This document shows positions 1 to 6,565 of a stretch of 11,995 nt of DNA, in pieces. The notes under the pieces were generated by a model that saw only the letters and a program-made list of their open reading frames with translations, was not told the DNA's origin and did no database searches. Positions within the stretch are counted from its first letter, which is position 1. Each line of letters starts with the position of its first letter. The stretch comes from Nitrospirota bacterium (GTDB lineage: Bacteria > Nitrospirota_A > Leptospirillia > Leptospirillales > Leptospirillaceae), in contig JAKBPM010000031.1 in the NCBI GenBank assembly GCA_021829515.1, positions 1 through 11,995 of the forward strand, read 5' to 3'. A program made the translations under genes and the position numbers.

Positions 1-918
1 CTCGAAGAGGTTGGAGATTACCCGGATCGGCTGATAGACCCGTTTGGTGGCCGAGAAGATATTCATTCTGGAGTATTGAGAGTTTTACACAGAAACTCTT
101 TCCGGGATGATCCTACCCGAATGTTTCGGGGTTTTCGTCTGCTTTCCCGTTTTTCCTTTAAGTGGGAAGAAGGGACTCAATCGCTGCTCTCTGAAGGTGT
201 TTCCCAAAAGAGCGTCCTCACGATTTCAGGAACTCGTATCCGAAAAGAGTTTGTCAGAATTTTTCTTGAAAAAGAACCTGTTGATGTCTTGAAGCGGATT
301 TATCTGTCGGGATTGATGTGGTCCCTTTTTCCAAAAGCCATTTGGAGCCAAACTCTGGAGGGTTCTCTTCTGGAGGTTGTTTGGCTTGTTAAAATGCTTT
401 TTGGGGGGAGCGTGTCTTCTCTTCTTCCCTTGAAGTGGTCCTTGCTCAGGGAGTGGTGTCATGGAGAAACCTTTTTTTATCTGCCCATTCTGAAGGAGCT
501 TCCTTCGGAGGATCTGGAGTCTGGAATCCGGTTTTTCGGTTTGGAGGGAAAGGTAGGGAGCATCCTGAAGGATGTCATATCGGAGCCTTCCGTGTTTTCT
601 GGAAAAGAGATGAACCCGGGCAAGTTTTTGAGGGTCATTTCCCAACATGTTGTTGAAACGGGCTCCCGGTACGGGTGGCTCATGCCCCAATCTCGAATGG
701 ACGATCGGAAGAATCTTTTGTCAAGGTTAAGTTCTTTTTCAGAAAATATTCTCAAGAGTTCGTTTATTTCCGGAGAGGATTTACTGCGGATGGGGATCCC
801 TGGCGGGAAGCGGGTGGGTGAAATGCTCAAATCTGTTGATGAACGCGTGAGGGAAGGGAAAATTACCTCCCGGGAAGAAGCGCTCCAATGGGTCCGGAGT
901 GAAATGCTCCGGACCTGA
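1..918 (+). CDS. tRNA nucleotidyltransferase / poly(A) polymerase family protein, C-terminal part (5' truncated by window)
   Basis: The frame is open from the first base, so 305 residues are visible and the real start lies upstream. Visible residues 13-51 carry the signature that ends the class II nucleotidyltransferase head: DPFGG at 13-17, LRVLH at 26-30, and SFRDDPTRMFRGFRLLSRF at 33-51. The catalytic GS...DxD part is missing only because the window begins too late. The rest is helical and ends in a block around 255-300 (ISGEDLLRMGIPGGKRVGEM), typical of the RNA-binding tail of these enzymes. The family adds CCA, or only CC or A, to tRNA 3' ends, or polyadenylates RNA in the cytoplasm. The visible part cannot separate these activities, nor exclude an N-terminal DHH/CBS extension. 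It converges on the minus-strand gene 12 bp downstream. Confidence 0.88.
   Translation, partial: LEEVGDYPDRLIDPFGGREDIHSGVLRVLHRNSFRDDPTRMFRGFRLLSRFSFKWEEGTQSLLSEGVSQKSVLTISGTRIRKEFVRIFLEKEPVDVLKRIYLSGLMWSLFPKAIWSQTLEGSLLEVVWLVKMLFGGSVSSLLPLKWSLLREWCHGETFFYLPILKELPSEDLESGIRFFGLEGKVGSILKDVISEPSVFSGKEMNPGKFLRVISQHVVETGSRYGWLMPQSRMDDRKNLLSRLSSFSENILKSSFISGEDLLRMGIPGGKRVGEMLKSVDERVREGKITSREEALQWVRSEMLRT
892..914. other. perfect 8-bp hairpin at the end of the nucleotidyltransferase gene
   Basis: GTCCGGAG (892-899) is the exact reverse complement of CTCCGGAC (907-914), with a 7-nt loop. It overlaps the last codons before the TGA at 916-918 and faces the convergent gene ending at 931. A T-tract is missing on either strand, so it is not a canonical intrinsic terminator. 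It may still protect mRNA 3' ends or slow transcription between the convergent genes. Confidence 0.5.
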
Positions 919-930
919 GCCTTGGGGGTG

Positions 931-1413
931 CTAGCGGATAGTGTGCTGAATGATTTTATTCAGGGATCCGTAACTTGCATCACCGGGAATAACCTTTGCG
1001 ATTACACCTTTTTGATTGATGATTGCAACCCATGGTTCTCCATGAACGCGCCAGTCGTGGACAGTCTGCTGTTCCGAATCCTCATAGTCATCGATATGGA
1101 TAAAAGCCATCCGGCTTCTGTAGAGATCCATCAATCCACCAATTAGTCGGGCTTCATGGACGCATGGCGTGCAATGGACCGGGGCTCCAAAAAAAATCAG
1201 GAACGGACGATGGTGGAACAGAGCATGGCTGACGCTTTCCCGGTGAAGATGGTCCGGCACATTCATCGTGCAGAGATCCGTGTAGCGTTCACCGATCCTG
1301 AGCACGGGATTGTGGCTGATGGGGGCCATTGTTCCTTCCTTCGGGAAGGAAAGAAACCAGTTGCACCCTCCGATCAAGAGGAAGCAGACAAACAGGAAAC
1401 CCATTTTTTTCAT
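931..1413 (-). CDS. thioredoxin-like lipoprotein
   Basis: The product has 160 residues. The N-terminus (MKKMGFLFVCFLLIGGC) is a lipoprotein signal with lipobox IGGC and lipidated Cys17, so an envelope location is expected. A β-strand (PFLIFFGAP, 70-78) leads to C81-T-P-C84, the redox CxxC position of thioredoxin folds. G-E-P-W at 125-128 fits the cis-proline loop, followed by the strand pair VAIINQKGVIAKVIPG. Length and order suit a TlpA/thioredoxin-like domain that reduces or isomerises disulfides or delivers electrons. The specific partner is unknown. The start at 1413 is supported by AAAGGA about 9 nt upstream; the internal Met4 would also give a usable signal peptide. It is convergent with the gene on its left and divergent from the pump gene on its right. 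Confidence 0.72.
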   Translation of the reverse strand: MKKMGFLFVCFLLIGGCNWFLSFPKEGTMAPISHNPVLRIGERYTDLCTMNVPDHLHRESVSHALFHHRPFLIFFGAPVHCTPCVHEARLIGGLMDLYRSRMAFIHIDDYEDSEQQTVHDWRVHGEPWVAIINQKGVIAKVIPGDASYGSLNKIIQHTIR

Positions 1414-1469
1414 CAGGATTCATCCTTTTTCACTGTAACGTCAGGTCACCCGATCCGGTGGAAAGACAG

Positions 1470-1492
1470 CCGGGAAGGGAACCCTTTTCCGG
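1470..1492. other. imperfect hairpin in the divergent spacer
   Basis: CCGGGAAGGG (1470-1479) pairs with CCCTTTTCCGG (1482-1492), allowing one bulged T and a G-T pair. The innermost pair must open to leave a 4-nt loop. The right arm contains the 12-bp perfect palindrome TTTTCCGGAAAA (1485-1496), which could itself be a protein-binding site. It lies 57-79 bp upstream of the minus-strand lipoprotein start. Function unknown. Confidence 0.35.
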
Positions 1493-1608
1493 AAAATCAA
1501 ATCTTTCTGATCTCCCCCTTCTCTGCTATAGTAGGCCACCAGAACAGTCAGATCAAATTCTCCCAAGATTGGGGAAGGTGAACTTGCTTGCCTTCTCAGG
1601 AAGTGTTT

Positions 1609-1707
1609 ATGGGAACAGGGACTCTCCATGAGCCGTCTGAAGAGTCTAAAGACAACCATGATTTTGATCATTCCTTTCGTGTTTCCCAATCTCGGGATTG
1701 GTCGTGA
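1609..1707 (+). CDS. possible 32-residue leader ORF upstream of the RND pump gene
   Basis: An ATG at 1609 follows AGGAAG (1598-1603) at 5-nt spacing, one of the better ribosome sites near here. The frame runs to TGA at 1705-1707. The peptide is hydrophilic, rich in Asp, Glu, His and Ser (for example EESKDNHDFDHSF), and matches no family I know. It ends 24 bp before the pump ATG, so it could be a leader peptide or simply chance. Confidence 0.22.
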   Translation: MGTGTLHEPSEESKDNHDFDHSFRVSQSRDWS

Positions 1708-1777
1708 ATCCGAAACGGTATCCGGGGGCCAATGTTTCTTTCAACATTCGCAATCAAAAGACCAGTTACAACCCTGA
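1628..1777 (+). CDS. possible 49-residue ORF with signal-peptide-like start, overlapping the pump gene
   Basis: The frame starts at ATG 1628 and ends at TGA 1775-1777, overlapping the pump start by 46 bp. Its first 25 residues have a basic N-region (MSRLKSLK), a hydrophobic core (MILIIPFVFP) and a small-residue C-region, as in a Sec signal peptide; the rest is polar and unrecognisable. It may be chance. It might instead be the signal-peptide stub of a lost exported gene, such as the missing pump adaptor. The upstream GGGA is a weak ribosome site. Confidence 0.18.
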   Translation: MSRLKSLKTTMILIIPFVFPNLGIGRESETVSGGQCFFQHSQSKDQLQP

Positions 1778-4700
1778 TTATCTTTATTGCGCTGATCTCA
1801 TCGGGCCTATACTCCTATTTTTCCCTTGGGCGAAATCTTTTTCCCAGGGTGTCTTTCCCAATCCTTTCCGTGACGTATCTTCTGCCAGGTGTTTCTTCAA
1901 AGGTCCTTGAAAAGACAGTGGTTCCTCCGGTTGAGGAAGCCCTTTCAAGTCTTCCGGGTCTCAAGCATCTCCATGTGGTCAGCCTTTCCGGGGTGGTTTC
2001 CCTGACTGCAATTTTTTCGGAACATTCCGATCCCCGTCTGATTTACCCAAGACTTCAGGAAAAGGTTGAAAGTGTTTCACCAAGCCTCCCTTCTGGAACG
2101 GCTCCACCAATCATATCGGTCGTCAATCCGACCTCCTTGCCACTTTTATGGGTGATCCTCCCGATTCCGGACTCAATGGATTCTCGTGTCATAACGGATT
2201 GGGCGATGATGAATCTGGTCACCCCCATCAGAAAGCTTTCGGGGGTTGCAGATGTGAAGCCGATCTTTCCTGCAAGGGAGGTCCTTCATATCAGTTTGCA
2301 CAGGAAGGAGCTCACAAAGTATCTGGTTCCGGTGACATCGGTCCTTGAATCCCTGAAAAAGGTCGGACTGTCCATTCCGGCAGGAACAATGACTTCCGGC
2401 AAGGAAGAAATAATGGTTGAAACACTCGATTCCGAGTCGACTGTGGCATCTCTTTCTTCCCTTCCTGTTCCGGATGGGAAAGGCAGGACGATTCCACTCT
2501 CAAGGATTGCGACCATTTCCATCGGTCCGGTCAGGGAAACCGAAATTTTCAGGATCGATGGAACGCGAGCCATCGGGTTGAGGATATTCAAGAAAAAGGG
2601 TGCTGATGGATTGTCCCTTTCCGGCAAGATCCGAAAGATCATACTGGATCGGAAAGCCGTTGCTGCCGTTTCTGGTGTAAATGGACAATCGATCGTCCTT
2701 GATCCCGTTATTCGCATGGACCGCTCGGAGATGATTCGGAAAAACAATCGGGAGCTTCTTGAAACGCTTCTCTTCGGTGGTGCTTTAACCGTATTGGTAA
2801 TTTGGATCTTTTTAGGGAGCTTCAAGACAACAATGATTGCCTCCATTTCGATCCCATCATCGGTGATTGCGACATTTCTGATGATGAAAATGGCTCACTT
2901 CTCTCTTAATAATATGACAATGCTGGGACTCTCCCTGGTTGTCGGAATCCTGGTGGATGATGCGATTGTTGTCCTTGAGAATATTCACCGCCATGGGCAG
3001 ATGGGGAAACCCTTTGATCAGGCTGTTTCAGATGGTGTCGGGGAAATCGGGATGGCGGTCATGGCGACCACTTTTTCCATCATTTCTGTCTTTGCCCCTG
3101 TTGCCTTCATGCATGGCATTATCGGAAAGTTCTTTTTCGAGTTTGGTCTGACCGTTTCCTTTGCGGTGCTTGTTTCCATGCTGGTTTCTCTAACCTTGAT
3201 TCCTGTGATGATGAATTTTTCTTCCGGATCAGGGATGAAATCTGTTTCATCAAGAGTCCTTGATGGGAAAATGGATGCACTGATTTCAAAATATCGCGCC
3301 CTTTTGATAAAAGCTCTTGATCATCCCGGTTCTGTTGCCGGGGTGGGTTTCTTGTCGATTGCGCTTGCTGCGGGGATTCTCTATTTGTTGGGCGCTGATC
3401 TTGTCCCACGGACAGATGATGGAGCTTTTGTCGTGAGGATGACGGCGGGAGAGGCTTCTTCGATCGACTTTTCCAAAACAATTTTTAAGGATGTTGCTTC
3501 AAAAATCCGACAACAAAAAGGGATCGACTCTGTTTTTTACCAGATTGGAAATTCTTACGGTGGTTCGTCCAACAGAGGATATTTCTATGTATTGATGAAG
3601 CCATTGTCCATGAGGAAAACTTCGGAAGAAGACGCTATCGTTCATTTGAGGAAGCTTCTTCTGACCTACCCGGCCATTGATTTTTCGATAGATCATCTTT
3701 CACCTCTTGGTGGTAATGGAACGGATGTCCCAATTCAGATCATTCTTCAGGGACCGGACAGAAAGAGGCTGGCATCATTGGTTGAGAGCCTCCGTATGGA
3801 CCTTGAAAAAACAAAGGGGTTTGTCGATATCACGACGCGGGAAGGTGAGCGACAGAAGCTTTTGGCTGTTGTCCCCAAGAAAAATCTTCCAGCCGGGAGT
3901 AGTGCAAGTGAATTGGGCGGAACTCTTCATCTTTATTTGGCAGGCATGGATACCGGATGGGCCAGAGTCGATGGCCGGACCATTCCCGTCCATCTATCCA
4001 TGATTTCCAAGGATCTGAGTTCTCCTTCGGATCTGGAGTCCTTGCCGATGATGACCTCCACCGGAAAAGTCATCCTTTTGGGGGATATGGCAAGGGTGGA
4101 ATCAGCTGTTCAGTTTAAAAGACGAGTTCGTGATGACCGGATGCCATCGGTGACCCTTGAATCCAATCTTTCGGGAAACATCCCTCTCAAGACGGCATTG
4201 GATGACATCACCCAATGGAAAAAAGATCATCTCCCCGGAAATTACCGTCTTCGTTTCGGGGGATCGGGAGATGTCATGAACAATGCGATCGGCTCTTTCA
4301 TGATGGCTATTGGATTGGCCATTATCGCTGTCTTTATGGTGCTTGCCTCCCAGTTTGAAAGTTTTGTCCAGCCATTCATTATTACACTCTCGATTCCTGT
4401 CTCCTTGTCCGGAGCAGCGTTGGCTCTTTATCTGACAGGCAATTCCCTCAACATCATGAGTGCGATGGGGCTGATCATCCTCTTTGGACTTGTGGCAAAA
4501 AATGCAATACTGATGGTGGACTATACAAATACTTTGAGAAAAAGAGGCTATTCGCGAAGGGATGCGCTTTTGGCAGCCTGTCCTGTAAGGTTAAGGCCTA
4601 TATTGATGACGACTGTTGCCATGGTCGCTGGGATGTCTCCAATGGCACTTGGTATCGGTTCCGGTGGTCCGTTGCGTGCTCCAATGGCACTGGTTGTTAT

Positions 4701-4809
4701 GGGTGGATTGATCTCTTCCATGTTGCTGACATTGTTTATCGTTCCTGTTGCTTATGACTTTTTTGCCCGTTGGAATGTTTTTTCTCAAAAAAATGAAGTG
4801 AAGGACTAA
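1732..4809 (+). CDS. RND-family (HAE1-type) multidrug efflux pump, inner-membrane subunit
   Basis: The product has 1025 residues, the usual length for AcrB-like pumps. The start (MFLSTFAIKRPVTT) is typical of the family, and GGGGG precedes the ATG by a few bases. TM1 follows at about 10-30, then the first periplasmic loop. Proton-relay residues are all present: D409-D410 in GILVDDAIVVLENI (TM4), K923 in GLVAKNAILMVDYTN (TM10) and R955 in RLRPILMTTVAMVAG (TM11). The DD pair within VDDAIVVLEN fits HAE1 drug/lipid exporters rather than heavy-metal HME pumps. Such pumps normally need a periplasmic adaptor and an outer-membrane channel; neither is encoded here. The lipoprotein gene 35 bp downstream is probably co-transcribed. 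The substrate cannot be read from sequence. Confidence 0.93.
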   Translation: MFLSTFAIKRPVTTLIIFIALISSGLYSYFSLGRNLFPRVSFPILSVTYLLPGVSSKVLEKTVVPPVEEALSSLPGLKHLHVVSLSGVVSLTAIFSEHSDPRLIYPRLQEKVESVSPSLPSGTAPPIISVVNPTSLPLLWVILPIPDSMDSRVITDWAMMNLVTPIRKLSGVADVKPIFPAREVLHISLHRKELTKYLVPVTSVLESLKKVGLSIPAGTMTSGKEEIMVETLDSESTVASLSSLPVPDGKGRTIPLSRIATISIGPVRETEIFRIDGTRAIGLRIFKKKGADGLSLSGKIRKIILDRKAVAAVSGVNGQSIVLDPVIRMDRSEMIRKNNRELLETLLFGGALTVLVIWIFLGSFKTTMIASISIPSSVIATFLMMKMAHFSLNNMTMLGLSLVVGILVDDAIVVLENIHRHGQMGKPFDQAVSDGVGEIGMAVMATTFSIISVFAPVAFMHGIIGKFFFEFGLTVSFAVLVSMLVSLTLIPVMMNFSSGSGMKSVSSRVLDGKMDALISKYRALLIKALDHPGSVAGVGFLSIALAAGILYLLGADLVPRTDDGAFVVRMTAGEASSIDFSKTIFKDVASKIRQQKGIDSVFYQIGNSYGGSSNRGYFYVLMKPLSMRKTSEEDAIVHLRKLLLTYPAIDFSIDHLSPLGGNGTDVPIQIILQGPDRKRLASLVESLRMDLEKTKGFVDITTREGERQKLLAVVPKKNLPAGSSASELGGTLHLYLAGMDTGWARVDGRTIPVHLSMISKDLSSPSDLESLPMMTSTGKVILLGDMARVESAVQFKRRVRDDRMPSVTLESNLSGNIPLKTALDDITQWKKDHLPGNYRLRFGGSGDVMNNAIGSFMMAIGLAIIAVFMVLASQFESFVQPFIITLSIPVSLSGAALALYLTGNSLNIMSAMGLIILFGLVAKNAILMVDYTNTLRKRGYSRRDALLAACPVRLRPILMTTVAMVAGMSPMALGIGSGGPLRAPMALVVMGGLISSMLLTLFIVPVAYDFFARWNVFSQKNEVKD

Positions 4810-4844
4810 ACAGATTATTGATTGCCTTGGTGGAGGGTGTTTGA

Positions 4845-5471
4845 ATGCGATTTCGTCCGGGAAGTGTGAAATGGAGTTTTTTTTCTGTTGCTTTTTTTGC
4901 CGGGATACTCTTCCTGTCCGGATGTCAGACGGTGAAAAAAACGACAACCCTGTCCTCTCTTGGTTTAACTCCGGACGCAGCACCAAACGGTGTTATCGTC
5001 AGGGTTATCAATCGGTTTTTCAATCCTAAAGTGATTCCCTACGAATTTCCTTACACGATTGCACTCGATCCATCCCATCCTTTTGTTGTCCACTGTGAGC
5101 ATAATCGCGTTGTCAAGGTTCCGGATCAGTACAAGTCTGTCGTGATCCGTTTTATTGGCAGAAGCAATGGATATATTCAGGCTGTTGAGTTCAAGTGGAC
5201 GGACTGGGAGGGGCATGTGACCCGGAGGTATTTTTTTCATCAGGATATTGACAAGTTTCTGCATGTTCTGTCACCTGTTCCGGTTAATTCGGCAAAAGGT
5301 TTTGGAATGGGGAACTATTTGAACGGGTGTACGGATCCCCTTTTGATCGTGACAGTCGATACCTATCCAGGGGTTGTCAACGAGTTCAATTTTCTTGGTG
5401 ACTTTATCGAGAAAGTCCTGTACCCGCAGAATCCGCTGAAAGCGTTTTCTTTTGTCAGATTGTCAAAATAG
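4845..5471 (+). CDS. lipoprotein of unknown function
   Basis: The product has 208 residues. The signal peptide has a basic start (MRFRPGSVK), a long hydrophobic core and lipobox LSGC with lipidated Cys27, so it is a membrane-anchored envelope protein. GGAGGG with 7-nt spacing supports ATG 4845. The mature part looks β-rich, with alternating hydrophobic stretches such as GVIVRVINRFF and SVVIRFIGRSNGY, and has two further Cys (in VVHCEHN and YLNGCTDP). I recognise no family. It is too short and of the wrong type to be a TolC-like channel and shows no adaptor hairpin, so it does not simply supply the missing pump parts. It sits 35 bp after the pump gene and 26 bp before the Fur-family gene, which suggests one transcript. 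Confidence 0.75.
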   Translation: MRFRPGSVKWSFFSVAFFAGILFLSGCQTVKKTTTLSSLGLTPDAAPNGVIVRVINRFFNPKVIPYEFPYTIALDPSHPFVVHCEHNRVVKVPDQYKSVVIRFIGRSNGYIQAVEFKWTDWEGHVTRRYFFHQDIDKFLHVLSPVPVNSAKGFGMGNYLNGCTDPLLIVTVDTYPGVVNEFNFLGDFIEKVLYPQNPLKAFSFVRLSK

Positions 5472-5497
5472 GTTCAACTTTTTGAGAAGGGGCTTTT

Positions 5498-6016
5498 ATG
5501 GGGGTTGATGGAAGGGAAAAGCGTTTTTCATATGAGGATATGACAGCATTGCTGGCAGAAAAAGGTTGCCGTCTGACAGAGCAGCGAGATATTATTTTGA
5601 AAGCAATCCTCTCTTTTCCTCTTACCTTTTCGCCCATGGATCTTGAAAAGCTTTTGATGGTCTCTGATCCGGCATTGGGACGTGCGACGATCTTTCGTGC
5701 CATTGACCTTTTTTTAGAGATGGGGATCCTTGAAAAAATCCACAGGGAATCGGGAGATGATGTCTATCTTGTGGGATCTGTTGGCCACCATCATCATTTG
5801 ATATGTCGTGTTTGTGGTGAGATTCGTGACATTGACTCTTGCCCCTTTGAAGAGGGAATTCACGAAATTATGCGGCAGGCAGGTTACTCGGAAGGGTATC
5901 ACCGGATTGAAATAGAGGGAATCTGTGGGGTTTGTAAAAAGGTTTCTGAAGAAAATCCGGAAGAACATTCTGGCCGATCAAGGGCCCATGGCGGTAAAGT
6001 GAGGCAATTCCATTGA
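5498..6016 (+). CDS. Fur-family metal-responsive transcriptional regulator
   Basis: The product has 172 residues. The winged-helix part spans about 12-92, with KGCRLTEQRDIILKAIL at 22-38 and recognition-helix region GRATIFRAIDLFLEMGIL at 61-78. The metal and dimer domain begins with H97-H-H-H100. It carries two CxxC pairs for structural zinc, C103-C106 and C143-C146, and H135 in a likely metal-ligand position. The ATG at 5498 follows GAAGGGG at 5-nt spacing. The family represses or activates genes in response to iron, zinc, manganese or peroxide. The residues seen do not decide between Fur, Zur and PerR. A polar tail of about 24 residues follows the last CxxC, longer than usual, and overlaps an antisense small ORF. 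Its position inside the run suggests it may control the neighbouring envelope genes. Confidence 0.88.
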   Translation: MGVDGREKRFSYEDMTALLAEKGCRLTEQRDIILKAILSFPLTFSPMDLEKLLMVSDPALGRATIFRAIDLFLEMGILEKIHRESGDDVYLVGSVGHHHHLICRVCGEIRDIDSCPFEEGIHEIMRQAGYSEGYHRIEIEGICGVCKKVSEENPEEHSGRSRAHGGKVRQFH

Positions 6017-6103
6017 GCCCAGATATAGTCCAAAAATCAGGAGTATGACAAGGCCAATAATCATGAGCGCACTATTTTTAAGAGGTTTTCTAGGGGTCGA
6101 CAT
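5978..6103 (-). CDS. possible small single-span membrane protein, antisense to the end of the Fur-family gene
   Basis: A 41-residue frame starts at ATG 6103 and stops at 5978. It has a basic start (MSTPRKPLKN), a strongly hydrophobic span (ALMIIGLVILLIFGLYLG, about 13-30) and a short polar tail ending FTAMGP. That layout is typical of a real one-span membrane peptide. Against it: it overlaps the Fur-family gene by 39 bp tail-to-tail, has no clear ribosome site, and I recognise no family. It is an alternative explanation for the 112-bp gap between 6016 and 6129. Confidence 0.3.
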   Translation of the reverse strand: MSTPRKPLKNSALMIIGLVILLIFGLYLGSMELPHFTAMGP

Positions 6104-6128
6104 GATCAGGATTCTATGGGGTTTTGGT

Positions 6129-6527
6129 ATGGGAGTCAAGCGAAAAAAACTGTTAGGATTTCGAGCTGTTTCCCTATCTGGTGTTTTGTCCATGCTGATT
6201 TTTTTTTCCGTTCTGGGATGTTCAACGGAAAGCACAGCTCCCATTAAGGTTTCAAAGATTACTCCCACCATCCTTCGCTTTGACGGAGATCCCGTTCCGA
6301 CACTGATTCCTACGACCAATCTTTATATCTTTTTAAATTCTGACCGCCCCCTGTATTTTTCTGATGGGCAATATTTTCAATCATTCAAGGGACACTGGTT
6401 TTCTTCAAATGGGTTGGAAGGTCCATGGATGACTTGTGAGGAGATGGATCTTCCGGATCTCTTAAGAAGCGTTCCTCCTGAATATTACTATGACAACTTT
6501 CCCTCTCAGTTAAAAAAGGACCGATAA
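6129..6527 (+). CDS. small lipoprotein of unknown function
   Basis: Starting at ATG 6129 gives 132 residues with a clean lipoprotein signal: MGVKRKKLL, a hydrophobic core, then lipobox VLGC with Cys31. GGGG about 7 nt upstream supports this start. The frame is open back to ATG 6045, but that start has its AGGAG only 1 nt away and would put 28 extra residues before the signal peptide. The mature part contains YFSDGQYFQSFKGHWF and GLEGPW, then a DLP...VPPEYYY stretch. This resembles a pattern I recall from other uncharacterised exported proteins, where WF and GPW flank a short hairpin followed by LP and PP. No function is known to me. It lies 38 bp before the Sel1-caspase gene. Confidence 0.65.
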   Translation: MGVKRKKLLGFRAVSLSGVLSMLIFFSVLGCSTESTAPIKVSKITPTILRFDGDPVPTLIPTTNLYIFLNSDRPLYFSDGQYFQSFKGHWFSSNGLEGPWMTCEEMDLPDLLRSVPPEYYYDNFPSQLKKDR

Positions 6528-6548
6528 TCCTGTCGAAAGAAAAAATCC

Positions 6549-6561
6549 CCTCCCATGGAGG
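6549..6561 (+). promoter_or_regulatory. ribosome binding site of the Sel1-caspase gene, possibly masked by a hairpin
   Basis: GGAGG (6557-6561) is the ribosome site for ATG 6566, with rather short spacing. Just upstream, CCTCC (6549-6553) is its exact complement with a 3-nt CAT loop, so a small hairpin could hide it. The stem is short, so an effect on translation is only a possibility. Confidence 0.35.
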
Positions 6562-6565
6562 TGGT

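Larger units (their letters stand above)
1414..1731. other. gene-poor divergent spacer with hairpins and short ORFs
   Basis: These 318 bases lie between the minus-strand lipoprotein gene and the plus-strand pump gene and should hold the promoters of both. I see no convincing -35/-10 pair; TATAGT near 1527 lacks a good partner. Visible structure: an imperfect hairpin at 1470-1492, a small inverted repeat at 1658-1671, a CCAATC-tcgg-GATTGG hairpin at 1686-1701, and two short ORFs just before the pump gene. A minus-strand open frame at 1441-1689 looks non-coding. Confidence 0.5.

Noticed and set aside
226..690. 154-residue minus-strand frame
   Set aside because: Lies antisense to the nucleotidyltransferase gene and shows no family features.
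1527..1532. TATAGT as a -10 box for the pump gene
   Set aside because: No acceptable -35 at 16-18 bp spacing, and it is about 200 bp from the gene start.
1156..1581. 141-residue plus-strand frame
   Set aside because: Mostly antisense to the CxxC lipoprotein gene, whose signal peptide and motifs are convincing.
1441..1689. 82-residue minus-strand frame upstream of the CxxC lipoprotein gene
   Set aside because: Composition is rich in Arg, Ser and Pro with no domain-like pattern, and there is no clear ribosome site. It lies in the divergent spacer where promoters are expected.
1686..1701. CCAATC-tcgg-GATTGG hairpin as a terminator or riboswitch
   Set aside because: Only six pairs, no T-tract and no surrounding conserved fold; best left as a minor structure.
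2286..2846. 186-residue minus-strand frame
   Set aside because: Antisense shadow of the RND gene, Ser- and Arg-rich.
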